This document shows positions 24,389 to 32,335 of a stretch of 64,000 bases of DNA, in pieces. This DNA comes from an uncultured Dehalococcoidia bacterium (GTDB lineage: Bacteria > Chloroflexota > Dehalococcoidia > Lucifugimonadales > G958296245). A program made the position numbers and the translations under genes. How positions within the stretch are numbered: position 1 is the first letter of the stretch; each line of letters opens with the position of its first letter. The DNA is taken from positions 2,160,197 to 2,224,196 of the forward strand of contig OY282458.1 in NCBI GenBank assembly GCA_958296245.1, in the 5' to 3' direction. Under the pieces are notes generated by a model, which saw nothing but the letters and a program-made list of their open reading frames with translations, was not told where the DNA came from and made no database searches.

Positions 24389-25555
24389 ATGCCTATCGAC
24401 AGTGCAGAAGTAGTCGTCATCGGGGGCGGCGTTTCGGGCTTGAGCTCGGCCTATTTCCTGGCCAAGGCGGGCAAGGACGTCGTAGTAGTCGAGAAGGGGA
24501 CCGTCGGAAGCGAGGCATCCGGGCGGAATGGCGGGATGATCAGCGAGCGGGTCGACGAGCCGCTGCTGGTGCCGATGGCCGTAGGTTCCTTGAAGATATG
24601 GGCGACGCTGGACGATGAGCTGGGCTATCCCACCGAGTTCACGCAGCATGGCAGGCTCCAAGTCGCCATTAGGGAAGAGCAGGTGGGCGAGGTCTTCTCG
24701 GAACGGGACGGCGCCCTAGCCCACGGCATAAGTATAGAGATGCCCGACCCTTCGGAGATGCGGGACATGATCCCTGGGATCTCCGAAGAGACACTTGTCG
24801 GGGTCTTCTTCCCCAACGGCGGCCATGCCAATCCCCAGCGGACGGTCCAGGCGTTTGCATGGGCTTTTCAAGACATGGAGGGCAGGCTTTACCAGAACAC
24901 CGCCGTCACGGGCATGAAGGTCGTCGGCGGGAGGGTCTCGTCGGTGGAGACGTCCGCCGGGGCCATCGAGACAGAGATGGTGGTCAGCGCCGCCGGGCCT
25001 CAGACCGGACTGATGGCAGAGATGGCGGGCGTTCACGTTCCGGTGGCGCCGGCAAGGGTGGAGATGCTGGCGACGGCTCCACTAGATCCGCTTTTCAAGA
25101 TCGCCCTTGTGGGGAACGGGCTCTACGGGCGGCAAGCCGCCAGGGGCAATCTGCTATTTGGAGGAGGCCCACACGAATGGATCGACGTGGGCTTGACCAC
25201 CGATCCCAGCAAGCCCAACACTCCTCTGATCAGGAATATCGCCCGGCGGCTCGCAGAGCTGCTCCCGGGAGCGGCGGACGTACCGGTAATCCGGAGCTGG
25301 GCCGGTGTGGTGGAACAGAGCCCCGACTATCTGCCCATCATCGACATATTGGACTGGCCGAGCAACTACGTGGTTGTAACCGCGTCGGCTCATGGATTCG
25401 GCCTCGCGCCAGCCACGGGCAAGGCCGTCAGCGACCTGGTGCTCCACGGCGAGTCGAGCATCGACATCAGCGGCCTTGGTCTAGGGCGATTTGCCGACGT
25501 CGGGCCGGACTGGCGGGAGGAGCGCGGCTGGATTCCGGCCCCAGAGCGGCCCTGA
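24389..25555 (+). CDS. DadA/sarcosine-oxidase-beta-like FAD amine oxidoreductase
   Basis: A 388-residue flavoprotein of the DAO family. VVVIGGGVSGLSSAYFLAKAG (split GxGxxG at residues 10-15) binds FAD, followed by EASGRNGGMI, the usual flavin-contact loop. SWAGVVEQSPDYLPIID and SAHGFGLAPATGKAVSDL near the C-terminus are family marks. ATG 24389, 55 bases after the previous gene. It probably forms a complex with the 504-residue protein, with this subunit holding the substrate site for sarcosine, dimethylglycine, an opine or a D-amino acid. Which one cannot be told from sequence. Confidence 0.85.
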   Translation: MPIDSAEVVVIGGGVSGLSSAYFLAKAGKDVVVVEKGTVGSEASGRNGGMISERVDEPLLVPMAVGSLKIWATLDDELGYPTEFTQHGRLQVAIREEQVGEVFSERDGALAHGISIEMPDPSEMRDMIPGISEETLVGVFFPNGGHANPQRTVQAFAWAFQDMEGRLYQNTAVTGMKVVGGRVSSVETSAGAIETEMVVSAAGPQTGLMAEMAGVHVPVAPARVEMLATAPLDPLFKIALVGNGLYGRQAARGNLLFGGGPHEWIDVGLTTDPSKPNTPLIRNIARRLAELLPGAADVPVIRSWAGVVEQSPDYLPIIDILDWPSNYVVVTASAHGFGLAPATGKAVSDLVLHGESSIDISGLGLGRFADVGPDWREERGWIPAPERP

Positions 25556-25790
25556 CCCCTGCGCCCACCATCAATTGGCATGGGATTCCCCTCTGTGAGC
25601 GCCTGCTCGGGATCCCCTGTGCGCCAGAGACGACAGGCTCGGCCCGTGTGGTCCTTGAGGCCTTGGTGTAGGCTCTGCCGATAGTTCGCCTATGCCTGCA
25701 AGCGGGTGAAACTCCTTTGGGAATTAGGTTGCGCAGGCTGGGCGCCGTGGACGCAATTGAAAGCGACTCTTTGGCAGGGAAGGACGCTGC

Positions 25791-26993
25791 ATGACGACCG
25801 CGCCCGACGTTGTGGTCCGCGTCATAAGCGAGCGCGAGTACGCCGCTTGGTACCGTGACCACGAAGTCGCTTTTGGACGACGCGGCACCGCTGAGGAAGC
25901 AAACCGGGCGCGTCCATCCGTAGAGGTGGACCGCGCCCTCGCGGCGTTCGACGGGACGGCGATAGTGGGGACGGCCCACGCACATTCGGTTGAACTGACG
26001 CTGCCGGGCGGCGTCTCCGCAGCCGCCTTGGTGGACATGGTCGGGGTTGCGCCGACCCATAGGCGGCGCGGCGTCCTTACCCGGATGGTGGCCCATCAGC
26101 TCGCCGACGTCTACGACCGCGGTGAGCCATTGGCTGCTCTGACGGCGTCCGAGAGCGTCATATACGGGCGCTTCGGCTACGGCATAGTCGGAATGCAGGA
26201 GAACTGGTCGATCGCCCGGGAGCACTCCGCCCTAGCTGCCAGGTCCGAGCCCGAGGGACGGCTCCGCTTAGTCCACTTAGAAGATGCGAAGGCGCCGATG
26301 CTGGATATATACGCCGGCGTCACCGCGCAGAGGCCCGGCATGGTGAGGTACCGGCCTGAATCGTACGACCTGCTCCTGTCCGACGAAGATGGACAGGCAG
26401 AGGGGACGGTGTTCAGGGCGGTCTACGAGGAGGATAGCCGTCCGCTGGGCTACGCCAAGTACCGAATGGGGAAGGACGTCCTTGCCGTAGAGGAGCTGAT
26501 GGCGCTGACCCCGACTGCTTGGGCCGCTGTCTGGGGCTACTGCCTCAGCATGGACCTGACGTCCGGCACGGAAGCGGTGAGGCGGCCCGTAGACGACCCG
26601 CTGCTGTGGATGCTGGCGGATCCGGCGCGGCTGCAGCGCAGCATTACCGACCGGATGTGGCTCCGCATCGTGGATGTCGGGCCGGCCCTGGAACGGCGGC
26701 GCTACGGCGAGGAAGGCCGGCTGGTGGTGCAGGTCCTAGACGACTTCTGTCCCTGGAACGCCGGCGTCTATGAGCTAGACGCGGGCGAGACCTACGCCGG
26801 GTGCCGCCCGACGAGCTCGGCCCCGGACTTGATTCTCTCCGCGTCCGACCTTGCCGCCGTCTATCTTGCGTCCGCCGGGTTCACGACACTGGCCCGGGCC
26901 GGCCGCGTGATCGAGCAGACGCCGGGAGCGCTGGCCTTGGCGGACTCGATGTTTAGGACGGGGTTGGCACCTTGGGCCCCTTATAACCTGTAG
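25791..26993 (+). CDS. Eis-like GNAT N-acetyltransferase
   Basis: A 400-residue protein of the 'enhanced intracellular survival' family. The N-terminal GNAT domain has LVDMVGVAPTHRRRGVLTRMV (acetyl-CoA loop V-x-P-x-x-R-R-R-G) and ESVIYGRFGYG. A second, degenerate GNAT region and a C-terminal sterol-carrier-like region (DFCPWNAGVYEL, LAAVYLASAGFTTLARAGRV) complete the three-part Eis layout; the protein ends at its expected carboxy-terminal residues. Eis proteins acetylate aminoglycosides or other amines on multiple positions. It is separated by 235 bases from the oxidoreductases, so it may be an independent unit. Confidence 0.85.
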   Translation: MTTAPDVVVRVISEREYAAWYRDHEVAFGRRGTAEEANRARPSVEVDRALAAFDGTAIVGTAHAHSVELTLPGGVSAAALVDMVGVAPTHRRRGVLTRMVAHQLADVYDRGEPLAALTASESVIYGRFGYGIVGMQENWSIAREHSALAARSEPEGRLRLVHLEDAKAPMLDIYAGVTAQRPGMVRYRPESYDLLLSDEDGQAEGTVFRAVYEEDSRPLGYAKYRMGKDVLAVEELMALTPTAWAAVWGYCLSMDLTSGTEAVRRPVDDPLLWMLADPARLQRSITDRMWLRIVDVGPALERRRYGEEGRLVVQVLDDFCPWNAGVYELDAGETYAGCRPTSSAPDLILSASDLAAVYLASAGFTTLARAGRVIEQTPGALALADSMFRTGLAPWAPYNL

Positions 26994-27142
26994 GCAGGCC
27001 ACGGTATCGGGAGCGCCTCCCAACGGAGGCCCAATCCGCCACCCAATACGACCCTTCGTCCGGCGGCCCCGCCAACCTGATCATTACGCCGCTCGTTCTG
27101 ATTCTAGGTGGGCGATTGGGAGGGCAAGGCGCATACCGGTTG

Positions 27143-27171
27143 TTGACCGGGGGGCGTTGCATGGTTACAAT
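27143..27171 (+). promoter_or_regulatory. Strong promoter of the tRNA-tuf operon
   Basis: TTGACC (27143-27148), exactly 17 bases, TACAAT (27166-27171): five of six in both boxes. It precedes the first tRNA by about 65 bases and probably drives the tRNA-tuf transcript. Confidence 0.7.
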
Positions 27172-27238
27172 AGTACTCAGGCCAACTGCGGGACTGCCCC
27201 GTGGCTGGCCGTGTCTTGGTATCCGGTATGCCCGTCCC

Positions 27239-27311
27239 GCCCCAGTGGCGCAATGGCAGCGCAGCCGGTTTGTAACCGGCAGGTTAGCGGGTTCGAGTCC
27301 CCTCTGGGGCT
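27239..27311 (+). tRNA. tRNA-Thr (anticodon TGT)
   Basis: Cloverleaf complete: acceptor GCCCCAG pairs with CTGGGGC (27304-27310), the anticodon stem GCCGG/CCGGC encloses TTTGTAA with anticodon TGT, and the T arm has GTTCGAGTC. CCA is not encoded. It is the first of three tRNAs ahead of tuf. Confidence 0.95.
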
Positions 27312-27406
27312 TGTCTCTCTCCGTGAGCAAGACATCGGGCGGCGTCTGGGTGCGGGTAGCGTTTGGATTGACGGATGCGCTATGCTAAACTGGTTTAAGT
27401 GTTTTT

Positions 27407-27494
27407 GGAGCGGTGGGTGAGCGGTTAATACCACCAGACTGTAAATCTGGCGCCCGGAAGGGCTACGTAGGTTCGAATCCTACCCGCTCCACCA
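27407..27494 (+). tRNA. tRNA-Tyr (anticodon GTA)
   Basis: A class II tRNA with a long variable arm (GCCCGGAAGGGCT region). Acceptor GGAGCGG pairs with CCGCTCC (27484-27490). The anticodon stem CCAGA/TCTGG encloses CTGTAAA with anticodon GTA. CCA is encoded at 27492-27494. Confidence 0.95.
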
Positions 27495-27512
27495 GAGTAT
27501 GTCGTCGGAGAT

Positions 27513-27585
27513 GCCCACATAGCTCAGTCGGCAGAGCGCGTTCTTGGTAAGAACGAGGTCAGCAGTTCGAGTCTGCTTGTGGGCT
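27513..27585 (+). tRNA. tRNA-Thr (anticodon GGT)
   Basis: Acceptor GCCCACA pairs with TGTGGGC (27578-27584). The stem CGTTC/GAACG encloses TTGGTAA, anticodon GGT. T arm GTTCGAGTC. CCA not encoded. It lies 35 bases ahead of tuf, as thrT does in many bacteria. Confidence 0.95.
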
Positions 27586-27620
27586 GAGTAGACGGAAAAA
27601 TCAAAAGGTGAGGAGTCGGA

Positions 27621-28820
27621 ATGGCGAAGGCGAAGTTCGTACGAGATAAGCCCCATCTTAACGTGGGAACCATCGGACACGTGGACCACGGCAAGACCAC
27701 GTTAACCGCCGCGGTGACCCGCGTTCTGGCCGAGTCCGGGTTAGCGGATTACCGCACGTTCGACAGCATCGACAATGCCCCGGAGGAGAAGGCCCGGGGC
27801 GTTACGATCGCTATACAGCACGTTGAGTACTCGACCGAGAGCCGCCACTACGCCCACGTCGACTGCCCGGGCCACGCGGACTACATCAAGAACATGATCA
27901 CCGGCGCCGCCCAAATGGACGGGGCGATCCTGGTTGTGAGCGCGCCCGACGGACCCATGCCGCAGACCAGAGAGCATATTCTGCTCGCCCGTCAAGTGGA
28001 GGTCCCCGCCATCGTGGTTGCCCTCAACAAGGTCGACCTCATGGACGACGAGGAACTGCTGGAGTTGGTCGAGCTGGAGTTGAGGGAGTTGCTGACCCAG
28101 TACGGCTTCCCGGGAGACGACGTGCCTATCGTCAGGCTGAGCGCGCTACAGGCCCTGGAGGCGGAGGACGTTTCGAAAGAGTCCGAGTGGGGTAAGGGTA
28201 TCTGGGACCTGATGGAGGCCGTCGATGAGTACGTGCCGGTCCCCGAGCGGCCCCGCGACCAGCCCTTCTTGATGCCCATCGAGGACGTGTTCAGCATAAA
28301 GGGCCGCGGCACCGTCGTTACCGGCCGCGTCGAGAGAGGGGTGATCGAGGTCGGCCAGACGGTGGAGATCGTGGGCATAAAGGATACGAGCTCGACGGTC
28401 GTCACCGGGGTGGAAATGTTCCACAAGACCCTTGACGAGGGTGAGCCGGGCGACGCCGTGGGCGTCCTCGTCCGGGGCGTCGAGCGGGAAGGCGTCGAGC
28501 GCGGGCAGGTGCTGGCGGCGCCGGGCAGCGTCACCCCCCACAGCGAGGCTCAAGCCCAGGTCTACGTCCTCACCAAAGAGGAAGGGGGTCGCCACACGCC
28601 CTTCTTCAGCGGCTACAAACCGCAGTTCTACATCAGGACGACGGACGTTACCGGTGAGATACAGCTCCCGGAGGGGGTCGAGATGGTGATGCCCGGCGAC
28701 AACATCGAGATGAGCGTCAAGCTCACCACCCCGGTCGCGATGGACGAGCAGCTGCGTTTCGCGGTGCGCGAGGGAGGCCGTACGGTGGGGTCCGGGGTAT
28801 TCACGCAGGTAACGAAGTGA
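27621..28820 (+). CDS. tuf: Elongation factor Tu
   Basis: A 399-residue EF-Tu that brings aminoacyl-tRNA to the ribosome. G1 is GHVDHGKT (residues 19-26), the switch I end is ARGVTI, G3 is DCPGHADY, G4 is NKVD, and G5 is in the SALQALE stretch. The three domains are complete and the C-terminus is [19 protein letters not shown] precedes the ATG at a proper distance. Directly follows tRNA-Thr and is followed by rpmG-secE-nusG. Confidence 0.98.
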   Translation: MAKAKFVRDKPHLNVGTIGHVDHGKTTLTAAVTRVLAESGLADYRTFDSIDNAPEEKARGVTIAIQHVEYSTESRHYAHVDCPGHADYIKNMITGAAQMDGAILVVSAPDGPMPQTREHILLARQVEVPAIVVALNKVDLMDDEELLELVELELRELLTQYGFPGDDVPIVRLSALQALEAEDVSKESEWGKGIWDLMEAVDEYVPVPERPRDQPFLMPIEDVFSIKGRGTVVTGRVERGVIEVGQTVEIVGIKDTSSTVVTGVEMFHKTLDEGEPGDAVGVLVRGVEREGVERGQVLAAPGSVTPHSEAQAQVYVLTKEEGGRHTPFFSGYKPQFYIRTTDVTGEIQLPEGVEMVMPGDNIEMSVKLTTPVAMDEQLRFAVREGGRTVGSGVFTQVTK

Positions 28821-28850
28821 CCGGACGGGCCTGACTCGAGAGCAATGTAG

Positions 28851-29018
28851 ATGCCGCGAAGAGGCGACAACCGGATACTGATAACGCTCGGATGCACAGA
28901 GTGCCGAGAGCGCACCTACTCGAGCAGCAAGAACCGGCGCAACGATTCCCAGCGGGTGGAGCTGAATAAGTTCTGCCCGCGGTGCGGTAGTCACACGCCG
29001 CATAGAGAGGTCAGGTAG
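28851..29018 (+). CDS. rpmG: Ribosomal protein bL33
   Basis: A 55-residue protein starting at ATG 28851. It has the two zinc-binding CxxC pairs of the zinc-containing form of bL33: CTEC (about residues 17-20) and CPRCG (about residues 42-46), with the SSSKNRRN central stretch. It sits between tuf and secE, the conserved place, with three bases to secE. Confidence 0.95.
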   Translation: MPRRGDNRILITLGCTECRERTYSSSKNRRNDSQRVELNKFCPRCGSHTPHREVR

Positions 29019-29021
29019 GCC

Positions 29022-29249
29022 ATGGCAAGAGCGCCGGGGCAGGTCAGCGCAGAGGGCGCCCGTCGGGCGCCCAGCTTCCGCTTCGTCGGCGACGTCATCG
29101 GCGAACTGAGGCGCGTCACCTGGCCCACACGGGAAGAGACCATCCGGCTCACGGTGATGGTCATCATCGTGTCGGCAATCGTGGGCCTCTTCTTGGGCGC
29201 CGTCGACCTTGTCTTCACCAGGCTCTTCGACGTACTGTTGGGCAACTGA
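29022..29249 (+). CDS. secE: Protein translocase subunit SecE
   Basis: A 75-residue single-helix SecE. The amphipathic helix with ELRRVTWPTREETIRLT (W-P-T-R-E motif, residues about 30-46) lies on the cytoplasmic face, followed by one membrane helix VMVIIVSAIVGLFLGAVD. It clamps SecY in the translocon. Stop and the nusG start are two bases apart. Confidence 0.97.
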   Translation: MARAPGQVSAEGARRAPSFRFVGDVIGELRRVTWPTREETIRLTVMVIIVSAIVGLFLGAVDLVFTRLFDVLLGN

Positions 29250-29251
29250 TC

Positions 29252-29821
29252 ATGGCCCGAACGAAAAGCTTGGAGGCGGCAGACCCACGCTGGTATATCG
29301 TCCACACCTATTCAGGACAGGAACAGCGGGTCAAGAAGAACCTCGATCTCCGGATCGAGACGATGGACGTGAAGGACAAGATCCTGAGCGTCGTCGTACC
29401 GACGGAGGAGGAGATCGAGATCAAGGACGGACAGCGCAAGCCCGTCCCCAAACGCATCTTCCCAGGCTACATAATCATCCAGATGAAGATGGACGATGAG
29501 AGTTGGCACGTGGTCAGGAATACGCCGGGTGTCACGGGGTTCGTGTCGGCGGAAGATGAGAACGAGAGTCGGCCAAAGCCGGTCCCCCTGGAAGAGTCGG
29601 AGGTCGAAGGCATACTCAAGCAGATGGAGTCGGCCCAGCCCAGGGTGAGGATCGGATTCGAACCCGGTCAGACGGTGCGCATCAAGGACGGCCCCTTCGT
29701 GGACTTCATGGGCGCCGTCGACGAAGTGTATCCCGACCGCGCCAAGGTAAAGGTGCTGGTCTCCTTCTTCGGAAGAGAAACCCCGGTCGAGCTGGACTTC
29801 CTGCAGATCGAGAAGGCGTAG
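29252..29821 (+). CDS. nusG: Transcription elongation/termination factor NusG
   Basis: A 189-residue NusG. The N-terminal domain binds RNA polymerase (RWYIVHTYSGQEQRVKKNL, KRIFPGYIIIQMKMD, VRNTPGVTGFV) and the KOW domain near residues 130-165 (VRIKDGPFVDFMGAV) binds NusE or Rho. Complete. Confidence 0.97.
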   Translation: MARTKSLEAADPRWYIVHTYSGQEQRVKKNLDLRIETMDVKDKILSVVVPTEEEIEIKDGQRKPVPKRIFPGYIIIQMKMDDESWHVVRNTPGVTGFVSAEDENESRPKPVPLEESEVEGILKQMESAQPRVRIGFEPGQTVRIKDGPFVDFMGAVDEVYPDRAKVKVLVSFFGRETPVELDFLQIEKA

Positions 29822-29963
29822 GAAGCCACTCCATCGCAGCGGATGCCCGCTAGGCGCATATACCGGCATGACGGTCCGGGACATAAAATCGCCCCCATTC
29901 CCGGCAAGGAAGGGGACTAAAGGAAGGCAACGGAAGGGTTCTTCCGCAGGCTATTTAGAATAG

Positions 29964-30389
29964 ATGGCCAAGAAAGTTAGAGCAGTAATCAAACTACAGA
30001 TCGAGGCCGGTAAGGCGACCCCTGCGCCGCCCGTTGGGCCGGCGCTCGGCCAGCACGGCGTCAACATAATGGGCTTCGTCAAGGAGTACAACGCCCGCAC
30101 CGCTTCCCAGGCTGGTAACATCGTACCCACCGTCCTGACGGTGTTCGAGGACAGGTCGTTCACCTTCGAACTGAAGACCCCGCCGGCTGCGGCAATGCTC
30201 AGGAAGGCCGCCGGAGTCGAGAAGGGGAGCGGCAATGCCAAGGTCGAGAAGGTCGGCGCCGTCTCCCTGGACCAGATTCGAGAGATCGCCGAAACGAAGA
30301 TGCCCGACCTGAACGCCAGCGACGTCGAGGGCGCCATGCGCATCGTCGAGGGAACGGCGCGGAGCATGGGCATTCAGGTCCAGCGCTAG
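29964..30389 (+). CDS. rplK: Ribosomal protein uL11
   Basis: A 141-residue L11 that forms the GTPase-associated centre with 23S rRNA. Typical stretches: [22 protein letters not shown] (split: [16 protein letters not shown]) and [15 protein letters not shown], with the C-terminal rRNA-binding domain ending [15 protein letters not shown]. Separated from nusG by 142 bases. That gap holds the GGAAGGGTTCTTCCGCAG motif (about 29931-29948), 16 bases before the ATG. Confidence 0.98.
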   Translation: MAKKVRAVIKLQIEAGKATPAPPVGPALGQHGVNIMGFVKEYNARTASQAGNIVPTVLTVFEDRSFTFELKTPPAAAMLRKAAGVEKGSGNAKVEKVGAVSLDQIREIAETKMPDLNASDVEGAMRIVEGTARSMGIQVQR

Positions 30390-30401
30390 AGAGTTACCCA
30401 C

Positions 30402-31115
30402 ATGGCTAAGAAGGGAAAACGGTACAGGATGGCTGCGGAGATGGTCGAAAAGGGCAGGGAGTACCCCGCCCCGGAGGCGGTGTCGCTCGCCAGAATAAGC
30501 GCAACCGCCAACTTCGACGAGACGATCGAACTGCATCTGCGGACCGGCTCGGACCCACGCCACGCCGACCAGCAGGTGCGAGGGGTCACGGTCCTGCCTC
30601 ATGGCACCGGGAAGCCGGTTAGAGTGCTGGTGTTCGCCGATGGGGAGACGGCCGCCGAGGCCCGCCAGGCAGGCGCGGACTTCATCGGTGACGACGAGCT
30701 CATCAAGCGCATACAGGACGGCTGGGTGGACTTCGACGTCTCCATCGCCACGCCCGACATGATGCCCAAGGTGGGCCGTCTCGGGCGGGTGCTGGGCAGG
30801 CGCGGGCTGATGCCCAACCCCAGGACGGGCACGGTCGTACAGTCTGAGGACGTACCGAGAGCGATCCAGGACGCCAAGAGGGGCAGGGTAGAATTCCGGA
30901 TGGACAGGACCGCACTGATCCACGTCCCCATAGGCCGGGCCAGCTTCGACGAGGACCAGCTGATGGACAACCTGAGCGCCGTGTTCGACAACATCGTCCG
31001 TTCTAGGCCCGACGGGGTGAAGGGTCAATTCATCAAGGCCGCCTATCTGTCGACGTCCATGGGACCCAGCATACCGTTGGACCTGTCCGACGCTGCACCT
31101 ATGAAGGTGGACTAG
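30402..31115 (+). CDS. rplA: Ribosomal protein uL1
   Basis: A 237-residue L1, the mobile stalk protein that binds 23S rRNA and can repress its own operon. Clear blocks are GRLGRVLGRRGLMPNPRTGTV, EFRMDRTALIHVPIGRASF and ASFDEDQLMDNL. Twelve bases after rplK with a good ribosome site; the pair is one transcript. Confidence 0.98.
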   Translation: MAKKGKRYRMAAEMVEKGREYPAPEAVSLARISATANFDETIELHLRTGSDPRHADQQVRGVTVLPHGTGKPVRVLVFADGETAAEARQAGADFIGDDELIKRIQDGWVDFDVSIATPDMMPKVGRLGRVLGRRGLMPNPRTGTVVQSEDVPRAIQDAKRGRVEFRMDRTALIHVPIGRASFDEDQLMDNLSAVFDNIVRSRPDGVKGQFIKAAYLSTSMGPSIPLDLSDAAPMKVD

Positions 31116-31149
31116 ATCCCCCGGACCGACTCTGCCCCGATCCTCCTAA

Positions 31150-31278
31150 TATGAAAGGGTGCGTGACCCGGCGGCCTAATGCGCGTGTGTTACTGGACAA
31201 CCGGCGTCCGCACGGACGGCCTGTCACGGGGCAACCCTGAGCCGCCTTTGAGCCCCCGGCTCGAAGGCTTCCGCCGGT
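31150..31278 (+). promoter_or_regulatory. Probable L10 leader (rplJ 5' untranslated region)
   Basis: About 130 bases between rplA and rplJ with several GC-rich stem possibilities. GGCGGCCTAATGCGC, GGACAACCGGCGTCCGC and the final GAAGGCTTCCGCCGGTAATGG stem lie just ahead of GGAGG. The position and shape match the L10 leader, to which the L10-L7/L12 complex binds to repress translation. I could not fold it by computer, so the exact limits are approximate. Confidence 0.5.
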
Positions 31279-31294
31279 AATGGAGGTTATGTCG

Positions 31295-31819
31295 TTGCCG
31301 ACGCAAACGAAAATCGAGGAAGTCGAAGAGGTCCGCAAGCTGATGGCCGATAGCACGGTGGCCATCGCCGCAGACTATACGGGCCTGCCGGTGGCCGCCA
31401 TGACCGAGCTCAGGCGTGTACTGCGTCAGAACGACGTCAAGTTCCGCGTGGTCAAGAACCGGCTGGCGCGGCTGGCAGCCGACGCCGCCGAGCGGCCCGA
31501 GATCAAGATAATCATCGAAGGTCCAACCGGGCTTGCGTTTGGGTTCGGCGACCCTGTGGAGCCGGCTAGGACCCTGAAACAGTACGTCGCCGCGAACCGG
31601 TCGGCGCTCAAGCTGCGGGGTGGGGTCCTGGATGGCCGCGCGCTGTCTGCCGAAGAGGTGGACGAGCTGGCGTCGCTGCCGTCGAAGGACGAGCTGGTGG
31701 CCCAGTTGCTGAGCAGGATCCAATCGCCCATCTACGGCTTGGCGAATGTGCTGAACGCTCCCATCGCCGGATTGGCGAGGGCATTGCGCGCGGTGGCAGA
31801 CTCGAAGGCGGAGGATTGA
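31295..31819 (+). CDS. rplJ: Ribosomal protein uL10
   Basis: A 174-residue L10 that anchors the L7/L12 dimers. The TTG at 31295 lies eight bases from GGAGG (31282-31286) and gives the usual LPTQTKIEEVEE N-terminus. The ATGs at 31280 and 31289 are in frame but too close to or inside the GGAGG. KFRVVKNRLARLA binds rRNA; the long C-terminal helix NAPIAGLARALRAVAD carries L12. Complete. Confidence 0.95.
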   Translation: MPTQTKIEEVEEVRKLMADSTVAIAADYTGLPVAAMTELRRVLRQNDVKFRVVKNRLARLAADAAERPEIKIIIEGPTGLAFGFGDPVEPARTLKQYVAANRSALKLRGGVLDGRALSAEEVDELASLPSKDELVAQLLSRIQSPIYGLANVLNAPIAGLARALRAVADSKAED

Positions 31820-31835
31820 GCCGGCTCTGCAAGTT

Positions 31836-31855
31836 TCTACCCAGGACGGGGTAGA
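31836..31855 (+). promoter_or_regulatory. Hairpin between rplJ and rplL
   Basis: TCTACCC (31836-31842), loop AGGACG, GGGTAGA (31849-31855): a perfect seven-base stem without a T run. It could be an RNase processing site or a partial attenuator that lets rplL be made in excess of rplJ. The overlapping TAGAAT at 31852-31857 could also be a -10 box. Confidence 0.35.
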
Positions 31856-31919
31856 ATAGACGGATTCTCCGGGTTCGAGGCTGGGGCAGTCCGACAAGAG
31901 ACAACCTAGGGAGGGTTAC

Positions 31920-32306
31920 GTGACAACTAAGGAAGAGATCCTAGAAGCGATCAAGGAGCTGTCCGTTCTGGAGCTGAACGGGCTGGTGAAGGACATCGAG
32001 GAGTCGTTCGGCGTGAGCGCGGCCGCCCCTGTGGCCGTCGCCGCCGCGGTCGCAACCGACGGGGCCGCTGCCGCAGCGCCCGAAGAGGAAGAGCAGACGG
32101 AGTTCAACGTGGTGCTGAAAGACTTCGGCGCCGCTAAGATCAACGTGATCAAGGCGGTCCGCTCCGTTACCACACTGGGCCTGAGGGAGGCCAAGGAGCT
32201 GGTAGAGGGCGCCCCGGTCAACGTGAAGGAAGGCGTGCCCAAGGAAGAGGCGGAAGAAGCGCAGAAGGCCCTCGCGGACGCTGGCGCCACCGTCACGGTG
32301 GAGTAG
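31920..32306 (+). CDS. rplL: Ribosomal protein bL12 (L7/L12)
   Basis: A 128-residue L12 with a GTG start at 31920 and AGGGAGG at 31909-31915. N-terminal dimerisation helices ([16 protein letters not shown]), an Ala/Val-rich hinge and the C-terminal domain ([21 protein letters not shown]-like; [19 protein letters not shown]) that recruits elongation factors. Last gene of this ribosomal block; rpoB does not follow. The gene is convergent to endoQ with 29 bases between. Confidence 0.98.
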   Translation: MTTKEEILEAIKELSVLELNGLVKDIEESFGVSAAAPVAVAAAVATDGAAAAAPEEEEQTEFNVVLKDFGAAKINVIKAVRSVTTLGLREAKELVEGAPVNVKEGVPKEEAEEAQKALADAGATVTVE

Positions 32307-32335
32307 GGCAAGCCCTCGGCTCCGGGGGTCCGGGA

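Noticed and set aside
29822-29963. Separate promoter for rplK between nusG and rplK
   Set aside because: A TAAAAT-like box at 29884 has no matching -35 at 16-18 bases, so readthrough from the tuf operon is as likely.
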